Notes: generated by a model from the letters alone, not told the origin. A DNA stretch of 64,000 bases from Alphaproteobacteria bacterium (GCA_016124675.1 WGNG01000006.1:51393-115392), one strand, 5' to 3'. Shown: positions 51,204 through 60,841, counted from the stretch's first letter. Numbers and translations: made by a program.

Positions 51204-52406
51204 ATGGCGGTAAGCACCGATACACCCAACTCATGCGACGCGCTGGTCATCGGGGCCGGCGCGGCGGGTCTGTTTTATGGCGCGCGCGCCGGGGAGGCCG
51301 GCTTGCGGGTTCTGGTGATCGACCATGCCGCCAAGCCGGCCGAGAAGGTGCGCATATCCGGCGGCGGCCGGTGCAATTTCACCAATCTCCATACCGCCCC
51401 GGAGAATTTCATCTCCGCCAACCGCCATTTCGCCCGCTCGGCCCTGGCGCGCTTCACGCCGACCGATTTCCTGGCGCATCTGGCGCGCCATTCCATCACC
51501 TGGCACGAAAAGACGCTGGGCCAGCTCTTCTGTGACGCGCGGTCGGGCGCCATCATCGACATGCTGCTCGGCGATCTGCGGGCGGCGGGCGGCGAGTTGC
51601 GGCTGAACACGTCGATTCGCGATATCGAGAAAACAAATGAGGGCTTTCGCGTCGTGACGTCAGGCGGCGTGGTGGAGGCGGCGCGCCTGGTGATCGCCAG
51701 CGGCGGCCTCTCCATCCCCAAGATGGGTGCGACGGGGTTCGCCTACGATGTGGCGCGCCAGTTCGGCCATGCGGTCATCGCGCCGCGCCCGGCGCTGGTG
51801 CCCTTCGTGTTTGAAGGCCGCGACAAGGAGGACTTCGCCTCCATTTCCGGCCTCGCCTGCCCGGTTCAGGCCCGCAATGACCGCGCCGCTTTCGAGGAGG
51901 CGCTGCTGTTCACCCATCGCGGCCTGTCGGGTCCCGCCATCCTGCAGATATCCTCCTACTGGGCCGAAGGCGAGCCGGTGACGCTCGATCTCATGGCGGG
52001 TCTGGATGCGGCGGCGGCGCTGATGGCATTCAAGGCGCAGCACCCGAAAAAATCCCTCGCCACGGCTCTGGAGAGCCTGCTGCCCGCCCGCCTGGTGGCG
52101 CTGCTGTCCGCGCGCGGCGATGTGCCGGACATGCCGCGGCTCGCCGACATGTCCCATGGCGCGATCGAAAACCTCGTCTCAAGCCTGTCGCGCTGGACCG
52201 TGAAGCCGTCCGGCACGGAGGGATGGCGCACCGCCGAAGTCACGGCCGGCGGCGTCGACACCAGCGGCCTGTCGTCGAAGACCATGGAAAGCCGGCTTGT
52301 GCCGGGCCTCTATTTCATCGGCGAATGCGTCGACGTGACCGGCTGGCTGGGCGGGTATAACTTCCAGTGGGCCTGGGCCAGCGCCTACGCGGCCGCGCGG
52401 GCTTGA
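51204..52406 (+). CDS. HI0933/YhiN-family FAD-dependent oxidoreductase
   Basis: 400 residues from ATG 51204. FAD-binding ALVIGAGAAGLFYGARAGEAG, then VRISGGGRCNFTNL, ASGGLSIPKMGATGFAYDVA and the C-terminal VPGLYFIGECVDVTGWLGGYNFQWAWASA, all diagnostic of the family. Cytoplasmic flavoproteins of this family have no agreed function; one name in use is aminoacetone oxidase-like. A second, more distant member lies at 62531. The gene is convergent with the first sulfatase, 21 bases away. Confidence 0.92.
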   Translation: MAVSTDTPNSCDALVIGAGAAGLFYGARAGEAGLRVLVIDHAAKPAEKVRISGGGRCNFTNLHTAPENFISANRHFARSALARFTPTDFLAHLARHSITWHEKTLGQLFCDARSGAIIDMLLGDLRAAGGELRLNTSIRDIEKTNEGFRVVTSGGVVEAARLVIASGGLSIPKMGATGFAYDVARQFGHAVIAPRPALVPFVFEGRDKEDFASISGLACPVQARNDRAAFEEALLFTHRGLSGPAILQISSYWAEGEPVTLDLMAGLDAAAALMAFKAQHPKKSLATALESLLPARLVALLSARGDVPDMPRLADMSHGAIENLVSSLSRWTVKPSGTEGWRTAEVTAGGVDTSGLSSKTMESRLVPGLYFIGECVDVTGWLGGYNFQWAWASAYAAARA

Positions 52407-52427
52407 AATCCGCCAGCGTCCATCCGC

Positions 52428-54251
52428 TCAGCCGCGCCGCCGCCGCAACACCAGCGCCGCCCCGCCCCCCAGCATACCCATCACCACCAGACCCGACAGC
52501 CAGATCACCCAGGCATTGCGCGCATAGAAGGCGCGCCACCCCATCGCATCGAGCCGGCTCTGCGCGTCATAATCGGCTGGCACAGGCAGCACGCCCACCC
52601 TGTGCTCATACGCCTGATAGGCCGCCATCATCTGCGCCAACAGCGCCGGCTCCGCGTCCGACAGATCACGCGTCTCGCCCGGATCATCGGCCAGGTTGAA
52701 CAGCCGCCAGCGCCGGTCACCATGGGGCGGCATGTTGCGGGTGAGCTTGTAGTCGCCGAGATACAGGGCCGACTGGCCCGACATTTCAAACCCGATGGCC
52801 TCGTCCGGGCCGTAGACCCGGTCAGCCGCGCCGCTCAGCAGCGGCGCCAGGCTGCGCCCGGTGAAGGCTTCACGCCCCTCCACCGGCGCAGCGCCCGCCA
52901 GATCGAGCAAGGTCGGCGCAATGTCGGCGACATGAGCGAAGGCTGGCGCAATGCCTGCGGCGCTGACGCCGGGTCCTGATATGACCAGGGGGACGCGCAC
53001 CCCGCCCTCGGCGGCGTGAAATTTGAACATGGACAAGGGGGAGGTGGAGGCCGCCGCCCATTCCGGTCCGATCCAGGCATAGGTCCCGCGCTCGCCGAGC
53101 CTGTCAGGATCGCGGGAATAGCCCTGCAGGGCGAGCCAGCCGAGAAACGCCCGGCTGCGGTCGGGACTGTTGAACTCCGCCCCGTTGTCGGACAGGACCA
53201 CGATCACCGTGTTCTCATACCGCCCGGTCTCGCGCAGGTGCGCCACGAGGCGCCCGAAATGATGGTCGGCGGCCTCCAGCATGCCGGCGGCGACCTGCCG
53301 GCTCATGGCGCTCAGCCGCTGCTCTTGAGGCGAGAGGTCCGACCAGCGCCGCAAGCCCTCGGGCAAGGCCGGCATGGGGGCGCCATCGCGAACCAGGCCC
53401 AGCCGGATCGCTGCGGCGTGGCGTTCAAGCGCCAGCGCCTCCCAGCCCGCGTCATAGACCCCGTCATAGCGCTCGACATACTCGCGCGGCGCCTGCACCG
53501 GGATGTGGTTGGCCTGAAAGGACACCACCGAGAGAAAGGGCTGATCCGGCGCCACCTCGTCGAGATAGCTGATCATCCGGTCCACCAGGAAAGCCGACGA
53601 ATAGAAATCATCGGGCAGGCTCTCCACCGGCGCGCCATCCTCCCACCATTGCGCATGCGTGTAGTGAGGCAGATAGGTGCGGTGCTCCCAGTTGTCGGCC
53701 CCCGAGGAATCCAGAATGAAGCTGCGCTCAAAGCCGCGCGCGGACGGCAGGCTCGTCGGTGTCCGCCCCAGATGCCATTTGCCGGTGATCAGGCTGGCGT
53801 ACCCGGCCGCGGACAAATGCTCGGCGATGGTGGCTACGCGGGTGTTCAGCGCGCCCTCATAGCCGGGCTGCCCCAGATGCTCGGGCAGCATGAGGTGCTC
53901 CAGCGTCGGCACGCCGGTGAGATGGCTGTCCACACCGGTCATCAGCATGGCGCGCGTCGGCGCGCAGGTCGGCCCCACCCGGAAGCCCGAGAACATCAGC
54001 CCGCGCTCGGCCTGCGCGTCGATGTTGGGCGTGCGCATTTCCGAGCCGTAGGCGCCCAGATCCGTAAAGCCGATATCGTCGAGGATCACGATGAGGAAAT
54101 TGGGCCGCGCCGCCGGGGAATCCTGCGCTGCCGGCGGCTCGGCCTGCGGCGCCTCGTGCATCACGTCTTGCGCCTGGACGGGCGCCGCGATCAGGCTGAG
54201 GCAGGCGGCGAGGCCCGCAAGATGCCCCATCTCAGTTCGGCCAGTAGACAT
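52428..54251 (-). CDS. exported arylsulfatase-type sulfatase with C-terminal membrane anchor
   Basis: 607 residues from ATG 54251 (AGAGGGAG upstream). Signal peptide about 1-28 ending VQAQ. Type I sulfatase motifs: metal Asp pair in LIVILDDIGFTDLG and the formylglycine site GPTCAPTRAMLMTG with Cys96 and Arg100; later GKWHLG and LSDNGAEFN. The C-terminus has a hydrophobic helix (VIWLSGLVVMGMLGGGAALVL) and an RRRRG tail, which should anchor it in the inner membrane facing the periplasm. It hydrolyses sulfate esters; the substrate is unknown. It overlaps the end of the second sulfatase by 20 bases, so both are one operon. An FGE gene lies nearby on the other strand. Confidence 0.93.
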   Translation of the reverse strand: MSTGRTEMGHLAGLAACLSLIAAPVQAQDVMHEAPQAEPPAAQDSPAARPNFLIVILDDIGFTDLGAYGSEMRTPNIDAQAERGLMFSGFRVGPTCAPTRAMLMTGVDSHLTGVPTLEHLMLPEHLGQPGYEGALNTRVATIAEHLSAAGYASLITGKWHLGRTPTSLPSARGFERSFILDSSGADNWEHRTYLPHYTHAQWWEDGAPVESLPDDFYSSAFLVDRMISYLDEVAPDQPFLSVVSFQANHIPVQAPREYVERYDGVYDAGWEALALERHAAAIRLGLVRDGAPMPALPEGLRRWSDLSPQEQRLSAMSRQVAAGMLEAADHHFGRLVAHLRETGRYENTVIVVLSDNGAEFNSPDRSRAFLGWLALQGYSRDPDRLGERGTYAWIGPEWAAASTSPLSMFKFHAAEGGVRVPLVISGPGVSAAGIAPAFAHVADIAPTLLDLAGAAPVEGREAFTGRSLAPLLSGAADRVYGPDEAIGFEMSGQSALYLGDYKLTRNMPPHGDRRWRLFNLADDPGETRDLSDAEPALLAQMMAAYQAYEHRVGVLPVPADYDAQSRLDAMGWRAFYARNAWVIWLSGLVVMGMLGGGAALVLRRRRG

Positions 54252-55893
54252 GTTCGTCTCCCTCTTCGCAGGGCCGCCCGAGCGGCCTGTCGATATTGAC
54301 CGGCATTTCCACGATGGACGGCCAGAGCGGCTCGGCCTGCTGCGCGTCATGGGCGTCCAGCAGGGCTCGCAGGGCTGCAACGCGCCCGGGCTCGCTTTGC
54401 GCCAGATTGCTGCGTTCACCCGGATCGGCTTCCAGATCGAACAGCCAGACCTGGTCCGGCCGCTGGGCGATCTGCAGTTTCCAGCCCTGATGGATCACGG
54501 CGCGGTAGTGCCCGCTGCGCCAGAACAGGGTGTCGCGGGGCGAGCCTTCTGCAACGCCGGTCAGGAACGGCGTCAGATCGCGCCCGTCGATAATCCGGTC
54601 CTGCGGCAGGGGCGCCCCCGCGATGGCGGCCAGTGTGGGGACGATATCGACATGCTGGGCGAGGCCCGCCATCTCGCTGCCCGCCTCGATCACGCCGGGC
54701 CAGCGCACAAAGGTCGGCACGCGCACGCCGCCGTCAAAGAAGGTCGCCTTCCAGCCCCGGTAGGGCGCGTTGATGTCGGGCAGGCCAATATAGTGCGCGC
54801 CGCCATTGTCGGAGGTGAAGATGATCACGGTGTTGTCGGCCAACCCCTGCGCCTCCAGCGCGCCGAGCACTTCTCCGACACTGCGGTCGAGGGCCCGGAT
54901 CATGGCGGCGTAGACCCGCAGCGGGTGATCCTCGATATGCGCCAGCGTCTCGTAATCCTCGCGCGTCGCCTGCAGCGGCGAATGGGGCGCCCAGTGAGCG
55001 AGATACAGGAAGAACGGACGATTGCGGTTGGCTTCGATCACCCTCACCGCCTCACGCGTGAAATAGTCGGTCAGATAGATGTCCGGCTCAAAGCGTGGCC
55101 CCGTGCCTTCGCGCACCGCCGCCCGGCCGGCCGCCCAGTAGACGCGGTCGATGGGATCGAAGGCCTGACGCGCCTCCACCACCCGCGCATCGCCGCCCGG
55201 CGCATACAACAGTCCGGCCAGCTCCACGCTCTCGTCAAACCCGTGCGACAAGGGGTCAGAACCATTGCTGCCGCCCAGATGCCACTTGCCCAGCAGCACG
55301 GAGTGATACCCCGCCTGCGCCAGCAAGGACGGCAGGGCGTTTTCGCTGGCCGGCAAACCCATCTCGGCGAAATCGGGCATGGCGCGGTCGGTCTCGAAAT
55401 ACAGGAAGGGCGGGTCCTGCGGCTCGCGGCGCTGCGCCCGGCCGATAATCACCGGCATGGCCGCCGGCATCGGCGTGAATTCAAATCCGAACCGTGTGGG
55501 ATAGCGCCCGGTCATCAGCGCTGCGCGCGACGGCGCGCACGTGCCGCTGGCCGCGTAGGCATGGGTCAGCTGGACGCCTTCGCGCGCGATCCGGTCGATA
55601 TTTGGGGTGGGAACGGTCCCGCCCGCCACGCCGCCATGAAGGGTGATGTCGTTCCAGCCCAGGTCATCAGCGACGATGAGGATGATGTTCGGCCTGTCCG
55701 CGCGTTCTGGCGCCGTGTCCGGTCCCGCCTCCCAGACCACCGGGCGGTGCGGACCGATCGGATCGCGCCAGTCCTGCACCAGGCCCGGTATGAGGTCGCC
55801 ATATCGCTCAAACGCCACCCAGCCGCCCAGACCCGCCGCCAGAATGACCGCCAGCGCCGTCAGGCCTGCCGGTCCAATCGGTCCGATGCGCAT
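54232..55893 (-). CDS. exported or membrane-anchored arylsulfatase-type sulfatase
   Basis: 553 residues from ATG 55893, preceded by a strong GGAGGAGGG site. An N-terminal hydrophobic segment (LTALAVILAAGLGGWVAF) may be a signal anchor. The sulfatase core includes NIILIVADDLGWNDITLHGG, formylglycine motif SGTCAPSRAALMTGR (Cys119, Arg123), GKWHLGG, FTSDNGGAHY and VPTFVRWPG. It removes sulfate from an unknown ester in the periplasm. It is the first gene of a two-sulfatase operon transcribed away from a TetR gene, with a perfect inverted repeat in the promoter region between them. Confidence 0.93.
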   Translation of the reverse strand: MRIGPIGPAGLTALAVILAAGLGGWVAFERYGDLIPGLVQDWRDPIGPHRPVVWEAGPDTAPERADRPNIILIVADDLGWNDITLHGGVAGGTVPTPNIDRIAREGVQLTHAYAASGTCAPSRAALMTGRYPTRFGFEFTPMPAAMPVIIGRAQRREPQDPPFLYFETDRAMPDFAEMGLPASENALPSLLAQAGYHSVLLGKWHLGGSNGSDPLSHGFDESVELAGLLYAPGGDARVVEARQAFDPIDRVYWAAGRAAVREGTGPRFEPDIYLTDYFTREAVRVIEANRNRPFFLYLAHWAPHSPLQATREDYETLAHIEDHPLRVYAAMIRALDRSVGEVLGALEAQGLADNTVIIFTSDNGGAHYIGLPDINAPYRGWKATFFDGGVRVPTFVRWPGVIEAGSEMAGLAQHVDIVPTLAAIAGAPLPQDRIIDGRDLTPFLTGVAEGSPRDTLFWRSGHYRAVIHQGWKLQIAQRPDQVWLFDLEADPGERSNLAQSEPGRVAALRALLDAHDAQQAEPLWPSIVEMPVNIDRPLGRPCEEGDEHVYWPN

Positions 55894-55966
55894 GATCTGC
55901 CCTCCTCCGCCCGCCCGCGCCAGCCAGACCATTACCCTCAGGCTTGTCAGCTGTGGCGGACCTGTT

Positions 55967-55984
55967 ATTATACGGTTGTATAAT
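55967..55984. promoter_or_regulatory. probable TetR operator between the sulfatase operon and tetR
   Basis: ATTATAC-GGTT-GTATAAT, a perfect seven-base inverted repeat with a four-base spacer, AT-rich in very GC-rich DNA. It lies between the two divergent starts (55893 and 56024). It would let the adjacent TetR protein control both directions. Confidence 0.75.
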
Positions 55985-56023
55985 TAGACATTCGCCTGTG
56001 TCCAGCCGCAAAGTCGACACTCC

Positions 56024-56701
56024 ATGATGGCCAAGTGCGCCTCATCCCAGGATCCGACCCGCCGCCCGGGGCGCCCGACGAAGCTGGATCGCGATGGCGA
56101 CAATCAGCGTGACGCCCTGTTGCAGATCGCCTCGGCGCATTTCGCCAGGAGCGGCTTTGACGGCGCGTCGCTGCGCGCGATCGCCGACGAGGCGGCGCTG
56201 GCCCACGGCGTGATCCGGCATTATTTCGGCGGCAAGGATGCGCTGTGGGAAGCGGCAGCCAATTACCTGTTCGGCCAGGTGCGCGCCGCCATGACCGACG
56301 CCCTGGCCCGCATCGATCTTGACGACCCCGTGGCCCGTATAGAAGCGCAGGTGCGCGCCAGTGTCCGCACGGCGGCGCGGATACCGCAGCTGGCCGGCTT
56401 CGTGATGCAGGCCGGCATCGCCGGCGGCGCGCGCTATGACTGGCTGGTCGAGCGGCATCTGCGCCCGGCCTACGCCTTCGCGCTTGAGCCTTTCCATCAA
56501 TTGAACCGTGACAGGCACGCTGGCGGGATCGACCCGCATTTCGCCTTCATCCTGACGACCAATGCGGCGATGGGTCCCTTTGCGCAGCGCGCCAATTCGC
56601 GCGCCCTGGCGGGCCGCGATATGGCCGATCCCGCCATCGCCGACGCCTACGCCGACACGCTGATCTCCATCCTCAAGCGTGGCGTCCTGCGCCAGAGCTG
56701 A
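56024..56701 (+). CDS. TetR-family regulator of the sulfatase/glutathione module
   Basis: 225 residues. A basic N-terminal tail (DPTRRPGRPTKLDRD) precedes the helix-turn-helix QIASAHFARSGFDGASLRAIADEAALAHGVIRHYFGGKDALW (in parts), then a helical ligand domain. The perfect palindrome at 55967-55984 in its promoter is the likely operator. Five plus-strand genes follow closely (56725 to 60646), and the sulfatase operon is divergent, so it probably controls both. The inducer is unknown; a sulfated or electrophilic compound is a reasonable guess. Confidence 0.9.
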   Translation: MMAKCASSQDPTRRPGRPTKLDRDGDNQRDALLQIASAHFARSGFDGASLRAIADEAALAHGVIRHYFGGKDALWEAAANYLFGQVRAAMTDALARIDLDDPVARIEAQVRASVRTAARIPQLAGFVMQAGIAGGARYDWLVERHLRPAYAFALEPFHQLNRDRHAGGIDPHFAFILTTNAAMGPFAQRANSRALAGRDMADPAIADAYADTLISILKRGVLRQS

Positions 56702-56724
56702 ACCTGCAACACAAAGGCCCGCCC

Positions 56725-57759
56725 ATGCTGCCTGGCGAATACCGGATCTACGGCGCCGACCCGTCCTACTTCACCCGCATGGTGGAGGCGGCGATGCGCT
56801 ATATGCGCGTGCCCCATCAATCCCTGCCCAAATCGCCGGACGTCCTGGCGCGCCTTGAAGCGCGCGCCGGCACGCACCTCATCCCGGTGGTGGAGACGCC
56901 GGAGGGCTGGGTCATCCACGATTCCACCTACATCACCCAGCTCCTCGACATGCGCTTCCCCGACCGCCCGGTGATCCCGCACACCCCGGCGCAGCGCATT
57001 CTCTGCCGCGTGTTTGATGACTGGATTGACGAATGGTTCACCCGTGCAGCGCTGCACCTGCGCTGGATCGAAGATGACGCAGCGCGCGAAGCGGCCCTGT
57101 TGATCGCGCGCGACTATGCCGGAGCGCCGCGCGATCGCGATCTGACGCCCGAGGAGCAGAGCTCGGTCGAAGACGTCGCCGGCTTCATCTTGCCCTGGGG
57201 CCGCAAGGCCATGGGCGTGATGTCGGCCGGGCCGGACCACCAGACCATGGTGCGCGATGAGTTCGCCCGCTTCATCACCCTTCTGCAGGCGCACTACGCC
57301 GCCCTGCCCGGCCTGTTCGGCGAGCGCTTGAGTCTCGCCGATCTCAGCCTGCTGGGCGCCATGAAGGCTCACTTCGCCACCGACAGCCTTGCGCACAGCT
57401 TTGTCGCCGGCCATGCGCCGGGCCTCCTGACCTGGACCGATATCAGCTGGGAGCGCCAGTGCGGCGCTGAAACCTGGCTCGCGCTCGACGCCATTGCGCC
57501 CACGCTGGAACCTCTGTTCGCCCTGATGGGCGAGGGCTATGGCCAGTTCCTGCCCGCCAACCGCAAGGCGGTCGAGGCGGGCGCCAAATGGGTGGAGTTT
57601 GAAGCCTTCGGGCAGGGCGTGCGCATGCTGACGCGCACCGGCGCCGAACAAAGCCGCCAGGCGGTCCTCGCGGAAATCGCCGCCATGGCGCCGGACGCTT
57701 CGCGCGCCGCAACGCTGGCGCTCGACCAGCGCGGCTTGCTCGCCATCTATGGAGGCTAG
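56725..57759 (+). CDS. glutathione S-transferase family protein
   Basis: 344 residues, longer than a typical GST (about 200-230). The N-terminal thioredoxin fold (about 1-80) carries THLIPVVETPEGWVIHDSTYITQLLD, with the VIP and D/E-S-x-x-I glutathione-binding signatures. The C-terminal helical region has LSLADLSLLGAMKAHF (N-capping motif) and an additional about 100 residues. It probably conjugates or transfers glutathione in the cytoplasm. It lies 23 bases after tetR and 3 bases before the second GST. Confidence 0.85.
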   Translation: MLPGEYRIYGADPSYFTRMVEAAMRYMRVPHQSLPKSPDVLARLEARAGTHLIPVVETPEGWVIHDSTYITQLLDMRFPDRPVIPHTPAQRILCRVFDDWIDEWFTRAALHLRWIEDDAAREAALLIARDYAGAPRDRDLTPEEQSSVEDVAGFILPWGRKAMGVMSAGPDHQTMVRDEFARFITLLQAHYAALPGLFGERLSLADLSLLGAMKAHFATDSLAHSFVAGHAPGLLTWTDISWERQCGAETWLALDAIAPTLEPLFALMGEGYGQFLPANRKAVEAGAKWVEFEAFGQGVRMLTRTGAEQSRQAVLAEIAAMAPDASRAATLALDQRGLLAIYGG

Positions 57760-57762
57760 ACC

Positions 57763-58422
57763 ATGATCGATCTCTACACCGCGCCCACCCCGAACGGCTG
57801 GAAAATCTCCATCGCTTTGGAAGAGCTGGGCCTGCCCTACACGGTCCATGTCCTTGATCTGCAGGCCGGCGATCAGAAGGCTGCGGACTATCTCAAGATC
57901 AATCCCAACGGACGCATCCCGGCCATACTTGACCATGAGGCTGGCGGCCGCACAGTCTTTGAGTCCGGGGCGATCCTCCTCTACCTCGCCGAAAAGACCG
58001 GCCAGCTCATCGGTCACGATTCCGAGGCGCGCTCGCGCGCCATACAATGGCTGTTCTGGCAGGTCGGCGGGCTGGGGCCGATGCAGGGCCAGGCCAATGT
58101 CTTCTTCCGCTACCTGCCCGAAAAGATCGAAGTGGCGATCCAGCGCTATCAGGGTGAAACCCGGCGCCTCTACGAGGTGATGGATGCCCGCCTGCGCCAG
58201 ACGCCATACCTTGCAGGCGAGGACTACTCCATCGCTGACATCGCCTGCTTTCCCTGGGTGTTTGCGCATTTCTGGGCCGGCGTGCCCATCTCCGGCCTGG
58301 ATGGGCTCAATGACTGGAAAGCGCGCCTTGAACAGCGCCCGGCCGTGCTCAAGGGTCTTGGCGTGCCGCCCTTGCCAGACCTCGCAAAACTCGCCAGCGC
58401 CGGCCGCAAGATGGTGACATGA
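57763..58422 (+). CDS. glutathione S-transferase (Nu/YfcG-like)
   Basis: 219 residues. N-terminal [21 protein letters not shown], with the TPNGxK signature of Ure2p/YfcG-type GSTs, then [33 protein letters not shown]. The helical domain contains [19 protein letters not shown] and [13 protein letters not shown]. Such enzymes use disulfide-reductase or transferase chemistry. The stop overlaps the start of the next gene (ATGA), consistent with translational coupling. Confidence 0.94.
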   Translation: MIDLYTAPTPNGWKISIALEELGLPYTVHVLDLQAGDQKAADYLKINPNGRIPAILDHEAGGRTVFESGAILLYLAEKTGQLIGHDSEARSRAIQWLFWQVGGLGPMQGQANVFFRYLPEKIEVAIQRYQGETRRLYEVMDARLRQTPYLAGEDYSIADIACFPWVFAHFWAGVPISGLDGLNDWKARLEQRPAVLKGLGVPPLPDLAKLASAGRKMVT

Positions 58423-59699
58423 AGCCCTCCGCGCGCAGCCTTATCCCGGCCCTGATCGCCAGCCGCCGTGTGCGGGCGGCGCAGCGCGGCCTGGCCGCCT
58501 TGCGCCGGCGCCTTTCGGGGGCGCGGCCGGTGGTGAGCTATTTCCACCAGTGCGATGACCCGCATTCCTGGCTCGCGGCGCGGGCGCTGGGTCATCTGGC
58601 GGACCGCTATGGGGTGATCGTGCGCCCCTTCCTTGTACCGCCGCCCGCCGCCGCCGCCGCGCCGGATCCGCAGCGTCTGCAGGCCTGGTCCTTTCGCGAT
58701 GCCCAGACCCTGGCCGCTGGCCTCGATCTCACCCCGCCGCCTGCCGCGCCGCCATCCGCCGAAAACCTGCGCGCCGCGCAGGCTGCGCTGGCGGGAATCA
58801 CCGGCCCTCACGCCTTCATGTCGGCCGCAGCCGCGGTCGAAACCGCCTGGGGCACGGGCGCCGTCATGCCGGACGCCCCGGGAGACCCGGATGCGGCGCT
58901 CGCACGCGGCGATGCAGAGCGCACGCGGCTTGGCCATTATCTCGGCGCGAGCTTCCATTTTGAAGGCGAATGGTATTGGGGGCTCGACCGGCTGGGCTTT
59001 CTTGAGGCGCGGCTCGCCCGCATCGCCAACGTCGAGGCCGCGCCCTTCACGCCGCGTCTCGAGGCCGATCTGTCAGCGCCGCGGCAGACAGCGCCCGGTC
59101 CGCGCCCGCGCCTTGACGCCTATGTGTCGCTGCGCAGCCCCTATACCTGGCTCGCCATGGACCGGCTGATGGCGCTGGCAGAGATCTACGGCGCCGAGCT
59201 GCGCCTGCGCCCGGTCCTGCCCATGGTGATGCGCGGCCTCCCCGTGCCGCGCGCCAAGCGGCTCTACATCGTGCGCGACGCCCGGCGCGAGGCCGAGCGG
59301 CTGGGCCTGCCCTTCGGGCGCATCGCCGATCCGGTGGGCCGCCCGGCCGAGCGCGGCCTGGCGGTATTGTTTCACGCCATCACGCTGGGGCGCGGAGCGG
59401 CGTTCGCGCGCGCCTTCCTCAAGGGCGTGTTCGCTGACGGCATCGACGCGGGCGCCGATCGCGGCCTCAATTATCTGGCTGCTCAAGCCGGGCTGACTGA
59501 GGCTGACGTGCGCGCGGGCCTGAAAGACGATGGCTGGCGCGCTCAGGCCGAAGCCAATCGCGAGGCGATGCTGGCGCTCGGCGTCTGGGGCGTGCCCGCC
59601 TTCCAGGTCAATGACCTGCCCGCCCATTGGGGTCAGGACCGGCTCTGGGCGGTGGAAGCCGATCTGCGCGCCGCATGCGAGGCGGCAAAGGACGGGTGA
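58419..59699 (+). CDS. double DsbA/HCCA-isomerase-fold protein (GST kappa-like)
   Basis: 426 residues with two DsbA-like thioredoxin-fold domains: [20 protein letters not shown] in the first and [20 protein letters not shown] in the second, the latter with the Ser/Tyr pattern of 2-hydroxychromene-2-carboxylate isomerase and GST kappa. The C-terminal [22 protein letters not shown] holds the cis-Pro loop and is typical. No CxxC is present, so an oxidoreductase role is unlikely and a glutathione-dependent isomerase or transferase is more plausible. It is co-transcribed with the GST genes. Confidence 0.83.
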   Translation: MKPSARSLIPALIASRRVRAAQRGLAALRRRLSGARPVVSYFHQCDDPHSWLAARALGHLADRYGVIVRPFLVPPPAAAAAPDPQRLQAWSFRDAQTLAAGLDLTPPPAAPPSAENLRAAQAALAGITGPHAFMSAAAAVETAWGTGAVMPDAPGDPDAALARGDAERTRLGHYLGASFHFEGEWYWGLDRLGFLEARLARIANVEAAPFTPRLEADLSAPRQTAPGPRPRLDAYVSLRSPYTWLAMDRLMALAEIYGAELRLRPVLPMVMRGLPVPRAKRLYIVRDARREAERLGLPFGRIADPVGRPAERGLAVLFHAITLGRGAAFARAFLKGVFADGIDAGADRGLNYLAAQAGLTEADVRAGLKDDGWRAQAEANREAMLALGVWGVPAFQVNDLPAHWGQDRLWAVEADLRAACEAAKDG

Positions 59700-59701
59700 G
59701 C

Positions 59702-60646
59702 ATGCCGCATATCCTCTCCAACAAACGCCTGCGGCTGACCGCGTCTGCGGCGGCGCTGGCGGTCATGCCGGCCGCCTGCGGCGAACCGCCGCCGGACGCG
59801 TCCTCCGCCTGCCTTGAGATTGCGCTGCCCGACCCGGCAGCCCCGTCCGCCGGCATGGTGTGGATCGAACCGGGCGAGGTGACCCTGGGATCGGACGACT
59901 TCTACCCGGAGGAGCGCCCGGTGCGCACCGTGCGCGTGGAGGGCTTCTGGATGAGCGCCCATGAAGTCACCAATGGCGAGTTCGCCCGCTTCGTCACGGC
60001 GACGGGATATATGACCCTCGCCGAGCAAGTCGGGCGCGACGCAGGCGGCGGCGCTGTATTCGGCCCGGGCGTGCAGGCGCGCGACTGGTCGGATATCCGG
60101 GCCTGGTGGCGGTTCGAGCCGGAAGCGAGCTGGCGCCGGCCCACAGGGCCGGGCAGCACGGTGGAGGGGCGTGACGCTCTGCCGGTGGTTCAGATCGCGT
60201 ATCAGGACGCGCTCGCCTATGCGCGCTGGCGCGGCCATGATCTGCCTGGCGAGGCCGAATGGGAGCGCGCGGCGCGCGGCGGTCTCGAGCGCGCGGCCTA
60301 TGTCTGGGGCGACGAAGCCCGCCCCGGCGGCGCCTGGCGCGCCAATCACTGGCAGGGCGCGTTTCCGTTTGAAGACAGCGCCGAAGACGGGTTTGGCGGC
60401 CTCGCGCCCGTGGGCTGCTTTCCACCCAATGATTTCGGCCTGTACGACATGGCCGGCAATGTCTGGGAATGGACACGCGATCCGTGGGAGCGCGAGGGTT
60501 TCCGCGTGATCAAGGGCGGATCGTTTCTGTGTTCGGACACCTATTGCCGCCGCTACCGCCCGGCGGCGCGCCAGCCCGGCGACGAGACCTTCTCCACCGA
60601 GCATCTGGGGATGCGCACGGTCTGGCGCCGCCCGCCTCCGGAATGA
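59702..60646 (+). CDS. formylglycine-generating enzyme (sulfatase-modifying factor), predicted lipoprotein
   Basis: 314 residues from ATG 59702. N-terminal hydrophobic segment ending in a lipobox-like MPAACGEPP, so export and lipid attachment are likely. The FGE-sulfatase domain covers [29 protein letters not shown] (in parts), [35 protein letters not shown] and [19 protein letters not shown]. The two copper-binding active Cys, 277 and 282, have the C-x4-C spacing of active FGE. It oxidises the sulfatase active-site Cys to formylglycine. It is the last gene of the TetR-GST operon and lies opposite the two sulfatases that it probably serves. Confidence 0.93.
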   Translation: MPHILSNKRLRLTASAAALAVMPAACGEPPPDASSACLEIALPDPAAPSAGMVWIEPGEVTLGSDDFYPEERPVRTVRVEGFWMSAHEVTNGEFARFVTATGYMTLAEQVGRDAGGGAVFGPGVQARDWSDIRAWWRFEPEASWRRPTGPGSTVEGRDALPVVQIAYQDALAYARWRGHDLPGEAEWERAARGGLERAAYVWGDEARPGGAWRANHWQGAFPFEDSAEDGFGGLAPVGCFPPNDFGLYDMAGNVWEWTRDPWEREGFRVIKGGSFLCSDTYCRRYRPAARQPGDETFSTEHLGMRTVWRRPPPE

Positions 60647-60750
60647 GGCGAGCGCGGGCCCAGCCCCGCCTCTGAGACCGGCACGCCCGCTTCGCGCCGA
60701 GCCAACATCCAAGTTCGCGCATACGGCGTCGTTCTGGCATTGATATGACT

Positions 60751-60821
60751 GTTCATCCGGGCTCCCCCTGTCAGCAAGCTGTGTCGCAACAACCAGCTTC
60801 AGGCGATCTGTCCGGATGAAC
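60751..60821. other. nested hairpin element between FGE and ABC-F genes
   Basis: Outer arms GTTCATCCGG and CCGGATGAAC are perfectly complementary over ten bases. The 51-base interior holds a second stem AAGCTG (60776) / CAGCTT (60794). It lies in a 195-base convergent intergenic gap without a gene or T tract. It could be a terminator, a small mobile or REP-like element, or structured RNA. Confidence 0.5.
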
Positions 60822-60841
60822 AACCTTATGAGAGATCACGC

